NCBI RefSeq assembly: GCF_019703515.2
Contig: NC_059368.1
Span: 31,036,289-31,100,288 of the forward strand
Direction: 5' to 3'
DNA: 64,000 nt
DNA from: Myxocyprinus asiaticus
Lineage: Eukaryota > Chordata > Actinopteri > Cypriniformes > Catostomidae
Program-made: the position numbers and the translations under genes
Part shown: one piece after another, positions 54,211 to 64,000 of the stretch
Layout of the letters: each line of letters begins with the position of its first letter
Position numbering within the stretch: position 1 is the first letter of the stretch
The notes under the pieces: model-generated
The model's input: only the letters and a program-made list of their open reading frames with translations
Database searches by the model: none
Told to the model about the DNA's origin: nothing

Positions 54211-55276
54211 TCTTTATTGGGTGAAAGGAACTACAATTGTGAATGACAAAACTGAATTAAAAGTATTCTGATGTACTGTATACAAATATAGATTGTAGGG
54301 AGATTAACTTGGTTGTGTCATCGCAGAGCATCATAGAAGTGAGTGGTTGCCACAGAGCTCTCCTTCCGCGGTTTGTTTGCTGCGATTGTCTGGTGGATCT
54401 TTCCCCCTCAGTATCATGGGTAGTGTAGTTCTTCATCAGGAATTTCACTATTAAACATAATTTTCAAAATGTAGTTGAAATAACACTGACTGATGGCTTC
54501 AACAAAAGCAGATATCATCAATTAACAACCTCAAATCTCACGGTAGGTCTGTCTTTAAAGTTATTGTTAATAGACCATTCCTCTATGGATAAAATTAATG
54601 GGATTTTTACTTTTGGAACCAGACTGTTGCACTCTATAACAAAAGATATTTTAAAAGTTGATAAGCCTAATTATTTTGCTACCCTTACTATGCACAATTA
54701 TATAGTTAGTTGCATTTAATAATTTGCATTTAGCACTGTTTTTTCCCTGCTGTCCACAACCCCATTAAAACAGTAAACTTGAGGAGGAGATTGCTCCTCT
54801 TCCCAGCTTCTAACGTTAGTGGTTCCTGGTCTAGAGCAGGTCTTCAGGGACAGTAAGGTACCATGTTTTTCTGGCCCAGAAATTCCTTTTTTTCAGTGGA
54901 AATGTGTGGAATGGGGCCAGATTGGGCAGTGGACAAGCAGTGTGAGAGTACGATGAAAAATGTCTGTATCATAGATGCCCACAGACTTAAAGAATGCTTA
55001 GATGAAAGTGAAAAACTGAAAAGAGTGACACTTCAATTCCATTTCAGGAGATGAACAGATATTCCACTTTCAGTATACAGTTCAATACCCAGAAACATCT
55101 ATTCACATTTTGTGAATTATTCCTCTGCTGAGTTGAACTGCCAATGATTCCAAACAAATCAACAGCACTTTCTATCCCTAAATTCGAAAGAAGCTTTAAG
55201 CATTCTTCTCTAAATGTCATTTTCACATCTGCAAACGCTTCAAAACCAGTTTTCTAGGGAATATTTTTCCTCCCGC
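54211..55276. other. Non-coding interval
   Basis: Nothing recognisable. Confidence 0.4.
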
Positions 55277-55848
55277 TTTGAAGGGATACACAAAGATTTT
55301 TAGAACAATATTTCAGTTCTTTAGGTCTATTCAATGCAAGTGAATGATAACCAGAACTTTGAAGCTCCAAAAAGCACATAAAGGCAGCGTAAAAGTAATC
55401 CGTACGACTCCAGTGATTGAATCTATATCTTCAGAAGCGATATGATAATTGTGGGTGAGAAACAGATAAATATTTAAGTCTTTATTTATATATTCTTTTC
55501 TTTTGCTTTATTTCTCCCTTTTTTACTTTCTCCTCCCTGCCCAGTAGGTTGCAATATGCACGAACAATGTGAATCGCTAAAAAACAGAAGACGACAAACT
55601 CGGTGATAGGAGGGCTGGTGAAAGTGTAGATTTATAGTATAAAAGGACTTAAATATTGATCTGTTTCTCACCCACACCCATCATATCACTTCTGAAGACA
55701 TTGATTTAATCACTATAGTTGTATGGATTGCTTTTATGCTGCCTTTATGTGCTTTTTGGAGCTTCAAAGTTCTGGCCATCATTTACTTGCATTGAATGGA
55801 CCTACAGAGTTGAGAGAATTTTCATTTTTGGGTGTACTATCCCTTTAA
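55277..55848. mobile_element. Foldback MITE family A, both arms present
   Basis: The left arm (55277-55480) and right arm (55650-55848) are long imperfect inverted repeats (CAAAAAGCACATAAAGGCAG... against CTGCCTTTATGTGCTTTTTG). Ends are TTTGAAGGGATA and TATCCCTTTAA. Both arms have lost ~70-80 bp next to the ends compared with 56345. The loop (~55480-55640) is pyrimidine- then purine-rich. Confidence 0.8.
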
Positions 55849-55932
55849 TCCCAGTGGCCACAGTGTTAAAATTGCACCATTGCACTGCTACATAACAGAC
55901 CATCACAGATGTGAGATATTTTGCAGTAGTAT

Positions 55933-55971
<39 letters not shown>

Positions 55972-56344
55972 TAGTAGTATTACAGTGAATATTAAATAAC
56001 TATACCGTAGTAATATATTTCTGTCGTACTTTTTTCCATTTAAATTGAGCTTTTATTTTCCCAGAAGCTTTTAGTTTGGAGTGAAGCTCTTCCTGTTTTT
56101 ACTGTGTTTTTGACAGTAGCTTCTCACTTCCAGATGAGCCAATATGGTCATTAAACCACAAAAGACTGCTATATAATGAAATACATATGTGTAGTCTGTA
56201 TATTCCTCATGCTACAAAGTAAATTAGCGCTCTAATCACAGTCATCTACAAACAGAGCGTGCTCAGGATGGTGTTTTCATGTATGAGCCAAAGAACTTGG
56301 CACAACACCGGCTCCACACATTCACAAGCAAACTATATATTTTC
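55849..56344. other. Non-coding interval with (TAG)n
   Basis: An imperfect TAG triplet array spans 55931-55979. No gene is seen. Confidence 0.8.
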
Positions 56345-56625
56345 TCATTAAAGGGATGGTTCACCCAAAAATTTTAATTATCTCATCATTTACTCACCCT
56401 CATGCGATGCCAGATGTGTATGACTCTCTTCTGCAGAACACAAGTGAAGATTTTTAGAGGAATATTTCAGCTCTGTAGCTCCTAACAATGCAAGTGAATG
56501 GAGACAAGAACTAAAAAAAAAAAAGTAATCCATAAGACTCCTGTGGTTAAATCCTAATCTTCTGAAATAATATGATAGGTGTGGGTGAGAAACAGATCAA
56601 TATTTCAGTCTATTTATAGCAGAAT
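56345..56625 (+). mobile_element. Foldback MITE family A, left arm only
   Basis: Complete left end TTAAAGGGATGGTTCACCCA, then CTCATCATTTACTCACCCTC and GTGGGTGAGAAACAGATCAA. The right arm is absent. Confidence 0.78.
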
Positions 56626-56686
56626 AAGCAGCTACCCCTCTGCATCAGTTCCCTGAATATAATGTCGTTTATTCTACCATGCCTCC

Positions 56687-57942
56687 TTAGGTTGTTTTAG
56701 TAACTGGCATCCTATCGCTGCAGAGTATAGGGAGGTTACATTGCCACCTGGTGATGCGTCACTGTTTGATGACGCCCCTTCCGGTACTGCATGCTTCCAC
56801 ACTAAAGGTATGTGGTGTTAGGCTGACTTGCTTCTCTGCTTTTTTATATATGTGTTTAATGTTAGCTTCTCTTTTGTGGTAGAGTTCGTTTATGCATGCC
56901 CTGCATGTCATTCACTGAGCGTCGTTGGCTGACTGCTGCCTTCCTTCAGGTACGTCTGTTGTTTTGGTAAATATCTGCTTTGTTCTGCGTTTTGTGCAGG
57001 TTGTCAGTTCATGTGACTTTTTATATTTCAGCCCATTTATGCAGTCCGTGTTGTTGTGTGTTTGCTGATCAACTAATGACTGCATCTTGGCATTCTCTGT
57101 GTGTAAAACGTATTGGTCATATTGTGGTAATTTGAAAGGTGAGCGGTTTCAGCATTTTAGCTTTTTGTAACTCTGTCTTATCTTAGGTAAATAAATCTGC
57201 ATGCCAGAGTATGTGAAACCTCAACGCTGTTGTTTTGTTTCTTCCTTGTTTGTTCTGATTGTTCAGGTAGTCGCCTCTTGGGTTGTTCTCAGGCAGTTTT
57301 GTATTTTTTGGTTTTGCATTCTCTTTGCTTGAGCACTCTCTGTTCTGTTTCTTTTTTATTTAATTTTTTTTTTTTTCCTATCCTTTTTCTTTGTTATATG
57401 AACCCCAAGAGTATTGTGGTCATTTTCTTGATTGTGCATTTCTGGGGCCAGTTGGCCAGAGCTTTGTTTACTTGGTATTTTCGGCACTGTTATTGGTTCT
57501 TTTGTTAATTTTTGTGTGTGTGTGTTTTTTAGGAGCTGAAGGCCCACAGTAGGGAAGCTAGCCATTCCCGTTTGTGGTGGTGGTCTCCCCATCACAGAAT
57601 GTCGTGTGGCTACATCTCACATCTGATTTCACCTCTGTGTGTGTGTGTGAGTGTGTGTGTGTATGTGATATGGTGCACTTGTGGTGATGTGTATTTCTTA
57701 GGGGGACTACTGAACCTACCCGCTACTGGTAAGCCTTGGCTCTGTTTAATATAGATAGTTTTGGTTGAAATTTGTGAGTAACTTACCGAGAGCAATTTAG
57801 CTGTTTCTAGCCTGCATTTCCAATACATCCACTGTATGTTGGTTGTTCTTAACTGAATTTATGTTATTGCTGTGAATTTTATCTGATCTATGTATTGTCT
57901 TGAGTGAGCTAATAAAGAAATATATTTTGTATCCATGCCTCC
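56687..57942 (+). other. Unclassified stretch resembling a transcription unit or retroposed copy
   Basis: CCATGCCTCC occurs at 56677-56686 and again at 57933-57942. Between them are CRE/ATF-like and ETS-like motifs (TGATGCGTCA, TGATGACG, CTTCCGG at 56750-56785), a donor-like AAAGGTATGT at about 56806, several CAG acceptor-like sites in T-rich tracts, and an AATAAA at 57910-57915. No conserved protein frame is seen. It may be a non-coding transcript, an unrecognised retroelement, or chance. Confidence 0.25.
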
Positions 57943-58039
57943 AGGAAACTGTATAGGGGTGCACCCATCGATTGGCCACCTATCTAAATCGGCCGATCGT
58001 GCCTAGATTCAGGGCTGATCTTTTTTGCAGCACACAGTA

Positions 58040-58665
58040 GCTGTGTCTCGTTTCGAAGGCTGCGCGCTAGGAAGGACACATCCTTTGAATGCTGCAGTAT
58101 ATTGAGTGTCCTCCTTTAAACAAGCCTAATTTAAATGAGACAGCCTTCGTACGACAAACGGAAACAGGACTTACCATGGTTGCTGTGACAGCACGCCACT
58201 CTTTAACAAGCGTGAGAGATTTTCATGACATGGGAACAATGTCCTTTTGGAAGGGAATGTATGAAGTAAATTTGAAAAATGTACAGGTGTACTTTTAGTC
58301 TAATATTTTATTTTAATTATATATTAATATAATTATACATATTATATACTCTGCACCCATCTACTGAGGTACTTTAACTTGGGAATTAACATTACTTGCG
58401 TATGAACATCATATTCACGGTCAAATTGGCGTACATTTTTTAGACAAATGATGTTAATTTCCGTTGAAGTGAAGAATTGTGGGTTGTGAGTGCCCACAAA
58501 GGATACACCTCATGCATCCTCCGAATTCCTGTGAAAGAAGGTCACATTCGAAGGCTATATTCAGAGTGTCCTACACGACGCTTTTCTGAAACAAGACAGC
58601 CTCTATGACATATGCGGCCGACAAATGCGACCTCCGGAGGACGCAGCCTTTGAAATGAGACAGCC
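58040..58665. mobile_element. MITE with ~25-bp inverted ends (626 bp)
   Basis: GCTGTGTCTCGTTTCGAAGG at the left pairs with the right end, whose complement reads GGCTGTCTCATTTCAAAGG; both continue CTGCG. GAAGGCTG and GACAGCCT motifs recur inside. No transposase. Confidence 0.65.
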
Positions 58666-58737
58666 AGTGAATCACACATACACTGCTACTCTAATGAATG
58701 AGCGCTTGCTCAGCCCTTGAAGCATACAGTGTGGCCA

Positions 58738-58783
58738 CTGAAGGGCGAGTTGGTGGCAATCTGAAGGGCGAGTTGGTGGCAAT
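58738..58783. repeat. Perfect 23-bp tandem duplication
   Basis: Two identical units containing AAGGGCGAGTTGGTGGCAAT. Confidence 0.9.
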
Positions 58784-59690
58784 TCAAAGCATTCACGAAT
58801 TTAAACTTTCAGACATGCTGTAATTTAGATGAATATGCCAGTTTGTTTAAAACGTGTAAGAATAACATGTATGAATATTAAGCTGCCCATTTTCTAGAGT
58901 CAGTAGGGTAGTCATTCTGACTCGCTGCACAGTGAGCATGGAGAGAATAAAGAGACTGCAAACAGGCATAAAAACGAATGAAACAACAAATAAATATGCA
59001 AATACAAATCTGAGTATATGTGATATAACGTGAGTCGTGACAATCAGACGGTGTGTTGAGCGATAGAGACTGTTTGAGCAATCATTAGCGCTATTAGCTT
59101 CTCCCCCTTCAACATGAGCGCTCTTGATGTCAATCAAACATGCACGCTTTTCTGCAGGTGCTCTCAATCTCTCATCAGTCAGTCATCACAGCTCTATTCC
59201 CAATTTAATTGAGGATCCCAATTTAAATCAAACTGATGTTGGTCGCACTGCCACTAATAACACATATAACTGTTTAACCTTAAATAAATGGCACCGCGTC
59301 TTCACGCATTTGCTTAAAAATTAGTGATTTGTATTGCAACAAAACGCCAAAGGCAGTAAACAAATCATAAATACTAATGATTCCTCACAGGAGCAGTTTT
59401 AGAGCTAGTAACAGACAACTTCCTTATTTCTGAATGTATCTCTGCTGTGTGTGATGCTCTTATGCTTTTTACTGGTTGCCAGTATGTCACAATGACCTTT
59501 GATATTGACAACAGAACTATGTATAACTGTTTTCAATACAAATAAATGTTAGCAATTCACAATTAATGTAATTTTACTGTGTGGGGCATAAACATAACTG
59601 CAGAATATAACTTGAAAAATGTGGCTAAGGGCAATTAAAATAAAATCAAATAAAAATCAGTGATCGGTATCGCCCTCAAATTTTCCTTTG

Positions 59691-60690
59691 ATCCTGTGTG
59701 CTCTTTTAGTCCTATACAAATCTTAAACAACCCTATGACACCAGGTTTTTGTAGACAGAAGAGGAGATAAGATCATCTCGAGGGTTTAACCAGATCCCAA
59801 AGCAATGCCGCATACAAGTTTATTAAATTATTGAGAAATATTTCTTGGGTATAATAATATTAATATAGTTATTATTAGTTATTATAATACAATTGTAGGC
59901 CTAATATATTTCTGTAATTTGTTAATGTAGTTATAACCATTATTATTATTATTATTATTATAATTATTATTATTATCATCAGGGCCTGAAATTCGGTGCG
60001 GGATGGGTATTTAATCAATCCCGCATGTTCCACTTTCATAACGTGGGAATTTCTGCACTATTTTATTCATTTTAACATGTAGCTGAGAACGGGTAAACCA
60101 GTACATACAGATGAACAAATCAAATAAATAATCTTGTTTTTGTATCAAACTGTAATTCCACAATCTGGATGAATAATTCAGCTCTTCTGTGTCTCTCTCT
60201 CTCTCTCTCTCTCATGTGCAGCTTCTGCAGCTCATTAAACATATGTTGAGTTTAGTGTGAGCGTGCGCAGTGATGAAGTGCATATCAACTTAGCTTAAGA
60301 TGTTACAGATCTATAAACTCTCTGTAAGCGAGCGATGTGTTAAAACTATTGCTCCAGTTTATAATCAACAAAGCTGTCAACACTGCAAGCGCGTGACATT
60401 GGAGTGATCTAGTATTGCCGGCTTTCATATCGTAGTGCACCATAATAAAAATACAGCACCAAGAAAGGCAGAATTAGTGCGATAAATAAATAAATAAATA
60501 AATGCCTTGTATGCAACCAGAACTGCTCAGCTGCAGGGTGAAGAGAAACAGTTAAACAGCTATTAGACTACATCTCTCTAGAGCAGTTTTAATAAATATG
60601 AAATTTACATAAACAATAATAATATATTAATACTATAATATTAATAATATAGGCTACATAAGAAAATATTATTAATCTATCTTTAATATA
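59691..60690. other. Non-coding interval
   Basis: ATT runs at 59940-59976, (TC)n at 60191-60212, AAAT run at 60484-60503. No gene. Confidence 0.5.
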
Positions 60691-60890
60691 CAGGTGCATC
60701 TCAATAAATTAGAATGTCGTGGAAAAGTTCATTTATTTCAGTAATTCAACTCAAATTGTGAAACTCGTGTATTAAATAAATTCAATGCACACAGACTGAA
60801 GTAGTTTAAGTCTTTGGTTCTTTTAATTGTGATGATTTTGGCTCACATTTAACAAAAACCCACCAATTCACTATCTCAACAAATTAGAAT
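60691..60890 (+). repeat. Left terminal inverted repeat, Tc1-like
   Basis: Starts CAGGTGCATCTCAATAAATT. The motif CTATCTCAACAAATTAGAAT at its inner end resembles the outer end, so transposase-binding sites may be present at both ends of the repeat. Confidence 0.92.
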
Positions 60891-60953
60891 ATGGTGACAT
60901 GCCAATCAGCTAATCAACTCAAAACACCTGCAAAGGTTTCCTGAGCCTTCAAA

Positions 60954-61992
60954 ATGGTCTCTCAGTTTGGTTCACTAGGCTACACAATCATGGGGAAGAC
61001 TGCTGATCTGACAGTTGTCCAGAAGACAATCATTGACACCCTTCACAAGGAGGGTAAGCCACAAACATTCATTGCCAAAGAAGCTGGCTGTTCACAGAGT
61101 GCTGTATCCAAGCATGTTAACAGAAAGTTGAGTGGAAGGAAAAAGTGTGGAAGAAAAAGATGCACAACCAACCGAGAGAACCGCAGCCTTATGATTGTCA
61201 AGCAAAATTGATTCAAGAATTTGGGTGAACTTCACAAGGAATGGACTGAGGCTGGGGTCAAGGCATCAAGAGCCACCACACACAGACGTGGCAAGGAATT
61301 TGGCTACAGTTGTCATATTCCTCTTGTTAAGCCACTCCTGAACCACAGACAACGTCAGAGGTGCCTTACCTGGGCTAAGGAGAAGAAGAACTGGACTGTT
61401 GCCCAGTGGTCCAAAGTCCTCTTTTCAGATGAGAGCAAGTTTTGTATTTCATTTGGAAACCAAGGTCCTAGAGTCTGGAGGAAGGGTGGAGAAGCTCATA
61501 GCCCAAGTTGCTTGAAGTCCAGTGTTAAGTTTCCACAGTCTGTGATGATTTGGGGTGCAATGTCATCTGCTGGTGTTGGTCCATTGTGTTTTTTGAAATC
61601 CAAAGTCACTGCACCCGTTTACCAAGAAATTTTGGAGCACTTCATGCTTCCTTCTGCTGACCAGCTTTTTAAAGATGCTGATTTCATTTTCCAGCAGGAT
61701 TTGGCACCTGCCCACACTGCCAAAAGCACCAAAAGTTGGTTAAATGACCATGGTGTTGGTGTGCTTAACTGGCCAGCAAACTCACCAGAACTGAACCCCA
61801 TAGAGAATCTATGGGGTATTGTCAAGAGGAAAATGAGAAACAAGAGACCAAAAAAATGCAGATGAGCTGAAGGCCACTGTCAAAGAAACCTGGGCTTCCA
61901 TACCACTTCAGCAGTGCCACAAACTGATCACCTCCATGCCACGTCGAATTGAGGCAGTAATTAAAGCAAAAGGAGCCCCTACCAAGTATTGA
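60954..61992 (+). pseudogene. Tc1-like transposase, one nonsense codon and one frameshift
   Basis: The frame from 60954 encodes a paired-type helix-turn-helix (VVQKTIIDTLHKEGK, FIAKEAGCSQSAVSKHV) and basic hinge GRKKCGRKR. A TGA at 61209-61211 (after MIVKQN) interrupts it, probably from CGA. The same frame continues with the catalytic domain: D at 61428 (FSDESKF), D at 61698 (FIFQQDLAPAHT) and E at 61803 (SPELNPIENLW), spaced DD34E. An extra A in the A-run at ~61850-61856 shifts the last ~45 codons; in the shifted frame they read ELKATVKETW and AVIKAKGAPTKY and stop at 61990-61992. All catalytic residues are intact, so only these two changes silence it. Confidence 0.92.
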
Positions 61993-62072
61993 GTACATAT
62001 ACAGTAAATTAACATACTTTCCAGAAGGCTAACAATTCACTAAAAATGTTTTTTTTTATGGTCTTATGATGT

Positions 62073-62272
62073 ATTCTAATTTTTTGAGATAGTGAATTGG
62101 TGGGTTTTTGTTAAATGTGAGCCAAAATAATCACAATTAAAAGAACCAAAGACTTAAACTACTTCAGTCTGTGTGCACTGAATTTATTTAATACACGAGT
62201 TTCACAATTTGAGTTGAATTACTGAAATAAATGAACTTTTCCACGACATTCTAATTTATTGAGATGCACCTG
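62073..62272 (-). repeat. Right terminal inverted repeat, Tc1-like
   Basis: Inverse of 60691-60890 with about three mismatches in 200. Confidence 0.92.
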
Positions 62273-62396
62273 TATATGCAAGGTTCTCTCAAGATTTAAT
62301 TTGTTAAAATTTTTATTATTAATGAATTTAATTATTTAATTTTGTCAACATTAAACTGACATTTTAATGTAACTGTTGAGTATTGACTTGTACTCT

Positions 62397-62607
62397 TAAA
62401 GTGATAGTTCTCTCAAAAATGAAAATTCTGTCATCACTTACCTTCGTGTTGTTGCAAACCTGTATAACTTTCTTCCATTGAACATAAAAGGAGATGTTAG
62501 GGAGAATGTTAGTTTCAGTCACCATTCACTTTTATTTTATGTAAAGAAATGCAGACTTGAGGGTGAATAATGATAGAAATTTCATTTATGGGTGAACTGC
62601 TCTCTAA
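62397..62607. mobile_element. Palindromic MITE, family B, decayed copy
   Basis: TTAAAGTGATAGTTCTCTCA, GAAAATTCTGTCATCACTTA and AGGAGATGTTAGGGAGAATG correspond to 46601-46883; most of the right arm is deleted. Confidence 0.68.
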
Positions 62608-63219
62608 CTACCTGTTAAAGTATTTGTTAAAGGTATCTGCCAAGAACAAGAACATAATGTAATCAGCACATGATTGTATCACGTCTTGCTGGGAAACAAA
62701 TGACTGAAGAGAAGGGGTGTAATGTAGACTGTATACTTCAAAAAAATAAAAAATAAATAAAAATAAAAATAAAAATGATATCTAAATAGAAATAGAGGTA
62801 ATCAGTGAGAAAGTAGCCCCTATGTGATATTTAGGTGACATTGTTGTAAAATTTCAGATGTTTTAGTATTACAAATTGTATTCTCCCTAAAGCATGTTGG
62901 CGGAGGGGTGGTGGAGCATTTTCCCCACTGCAAAAGCTGAATTCTGTAGGAAACACTGCTCTAATCAACTCACTTTTGGCCGAAAATGTCACACATGCAA
63001 CCTGTTTTGCTGAGATCTCACTCACTTCAGTCGGAGATATGGCTATCTATGGCACATATGCCTATACGAACTGAACCAAGGGAGAAAACGCACATGCCCC
63101 AATGTGTAGTAGAGGTATGCAAATTGGGATTCATTCATAGTAACACAAGTAATGGAGTGATGTTCACTCTCCCTCATGTCCTCACAGTCTCTCTTTCTAA
63201 AAGTCTTTAAATTTGTATG
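62608..63219. other. Non-coding interval
   Basis: An AAAT/AAAAAT run lies at 62741-62777. No gene recognised. Confidence 0.5.
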
Positions 63220-63221
63220 TA

Positions 63222-64000
63222 CACTGGTGGCCAAAAGTTTGGAATAATGTAGAGATTTTTCTCTTATGGAAAGAAATTGGTACTTTTATTCACCAAAGTG
63301 GCATTCAACTGATCACAATGTATAGTCAGGACATTAATAACGTAAAAAAAATTACTATTACAATTTGAAAATCATTTTCAGAACTTCTTAAACTACTTCA
63401 AAGAGTTCTCATCAAAAAATCCTCCACGTGCAGCAATGACAGCTTTGCAGATCCTTGGCATTCTAGCTGTCAGTTTGTCCAGATACTCAGGTGACATTTC
63501 ACCCCACACTTCCTGTAGCACTTGCCATAGATGTGGCTGTCTTGTTGGGCACTTCTCACACATCTTACAGTCTAGCTGATCCCACAAATGCTCAATGGGG
63601 TAAGATCCATAACACTCTTTTCCAATTATCTGTTGTCCAATGTCTGTGTTTCTTTGCCCAATCTAACCTTTTCTTTTTGTTTTTCTATTTCAAAAGTTGT
63701 ATTTTCTTTGCAATTCTTCCCATAAGGCCTGCACCCCTGAGTCTTCTCTTTACTGTTGTACATGAAACTGGTGTTGAGCGGGTAGAATTCAATGAAGCTG
63801 TCAGCTGAGGACATGCGAGGCGTCTATTTCTCAAACTAGAAACTCTGATGTACTTCTCCTCTTGTTTAATTGTACATCTGGCCTTCCACATCTCTTTATG
63901 TCCTTGTTAGAGCCAGTTGTCCTTTGTCTTTGAAGACGGTAGTGTACACCTTTGTATGAAATCTTCAGTTTTTGGCAATTTCAAGCATTGTATAGCCTGA
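63222..64000 (-). mobile_element. Tc1-like transposon, internally deleted, runs off the window
   Basis: The end at 63222 (CACTGGTGGCCAAAAGTTTG), preceded by TA at 63220-63221, is the 3' terminus of an element read on the minus strand. Its 5' end lies beyond 64000, so full length and the second terminus cannot be checked. It belongs to a different Tc1 family from 60691-62272. Confidence 0.85.
63393..64000 (-). pseudogene. Tc1-like transposase with catalytic core deleted
   Basis: From the window end downward: KARCTIKQEEKYIRVSSLRN, RRLACPQLTASLN, TPVSCTTVKRRLRGAGLMGR (second helix-turn-helix, 63685-63891), then in another frame KQKEKVRLGKETQTLDNR (63626-63690). The next readable part is HLWDQLDCKM, LWQVLQEVWGEM, YLDKLTARMPRICKAVI and ARGGFFDENSL, ending near 63393. 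The stretch between the WKKV-like motif and HLWDQ, which normally carries the first two catalytic Asp residues, is missing at ~63600-63625. It cannot encode an active enzyme. Confidence 0.85.

Larger units (their letters stand above)
57955..59690. mobile_element. hAT-like element remnant with nested MITE
   Basis: Left end TAGGGGTGCACCCATCGATT with ATCGGCCGATC; near 59660 GATCGGTATCGCCCTCAAAT looks like the inner part of the right end. The far right terminus is not seen. Bases 58040-58665 are a separate insertion. Confidence 0.4.
60691..62272 (+). mobile_element. Tc1-like DNA transposon, near complete (1,582 bp)
   Basis: The element is flanked by TA on both sides (60689-60690, 62273-62274), the duplicated target of Tc1/mariner. 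Inverted repeats of 200 bp (60691-60890, 62073-62272) differ at about three positions, so the insertion looks fairly young. A transposase gene with two disabling changes lies between them. Confidence 0.93.

Noticed and set aside
57230..57508. Hydrophobic frame as a membrane protein
   Set aside because: The hydrophobicity comes from T-rich sequence; no start context or conserved motif.

Overview
This window looks like nuclear DNA of a ray-finned fish, most likely a cyprinid-type teleost. That is inferred from the repeat mix: Tc1-like transposons, many hAT-like short elements, DIRS-like tyrosine-recombinase retroelements, a Gmr1-like Ty3/gypsy element with a SCAN-like Gag, CR1/L2-type LINE pieces carrying an esterase domain, and tRNA-derived SINEs. 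I recognise no exon of a host protein-coding gene, no rRNA and no free-standing tRNA gene. Nearly every recognisable protein is a broken mobile-element protein, so the window reads as intergenic or intronic DNA built up by nested insertions.

Layout. 1-3754: decayed Gmr1-like gypsy element (tRNA-Phe primer site, Gag with SCAN-like region, integrase placed BEFORE reverse transcriptase, RNase H, 3' LTR). 5756-6886: hAT-like element that contains a second fragment of the same RT/RNase H. 8295-9066: minisatellite split by a Tc1-type element. 11440-12014: LINE fragment (esterase end plus endonuclease start) abutting a hAT-like piece. 13050-13443: antisense solo LTR of the gypsy family. 16086-18005 and 22335-23878: two copies of one hAT-like family; the first holds a solo LTR and a SINE that the second lacks. 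20950-21530, 31650-31990 and 52600-53080 are non-repetitive stretches that could be conserved non-coding elements. 32040-33420: degenerate tandem repeats.

34469-36669: a compact, structurally complete LTR retroelement with about 95% similar LTRs (TG...CA), a 5-bp target duplication, one gag-like ORF with four in-phase tandem-repeat arrays, and no polymerase. It lacks a tRNA-type primer site. Instead, the bases just inside its 5' LTR are complementary to the predicted 5' end of its own transcript, which suggests Tf1/sushi-style self-priming.

38089-41940 and 47087-51280: two minus-strand DIRS-like elements. The first keeps inverted terminal repeats, an internal complementary region and the tyrosine end of the recombinase. 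The second is interrupted by a 799-bp hAT element (47477-48275) whose empty site is visible in the first copy. 51669-59690: more hAT-like, Tc1-like and foldback MITE copies, plus an unexplained transcription-unit-like stretch at 56687-57942. 60691-62272: near-complete Tc1-like transposon (200-bp inverted repeats, DD34E triad, one nonsense codon and one frameshift). 63222 to the window end: an internally deleted Tc1-like transposon on the minus strand.

The pieces do not form one pathway. They record successive insertions, several datable relative to each other by nesting. Family names rest on motifs read by eye; no database search was possible.
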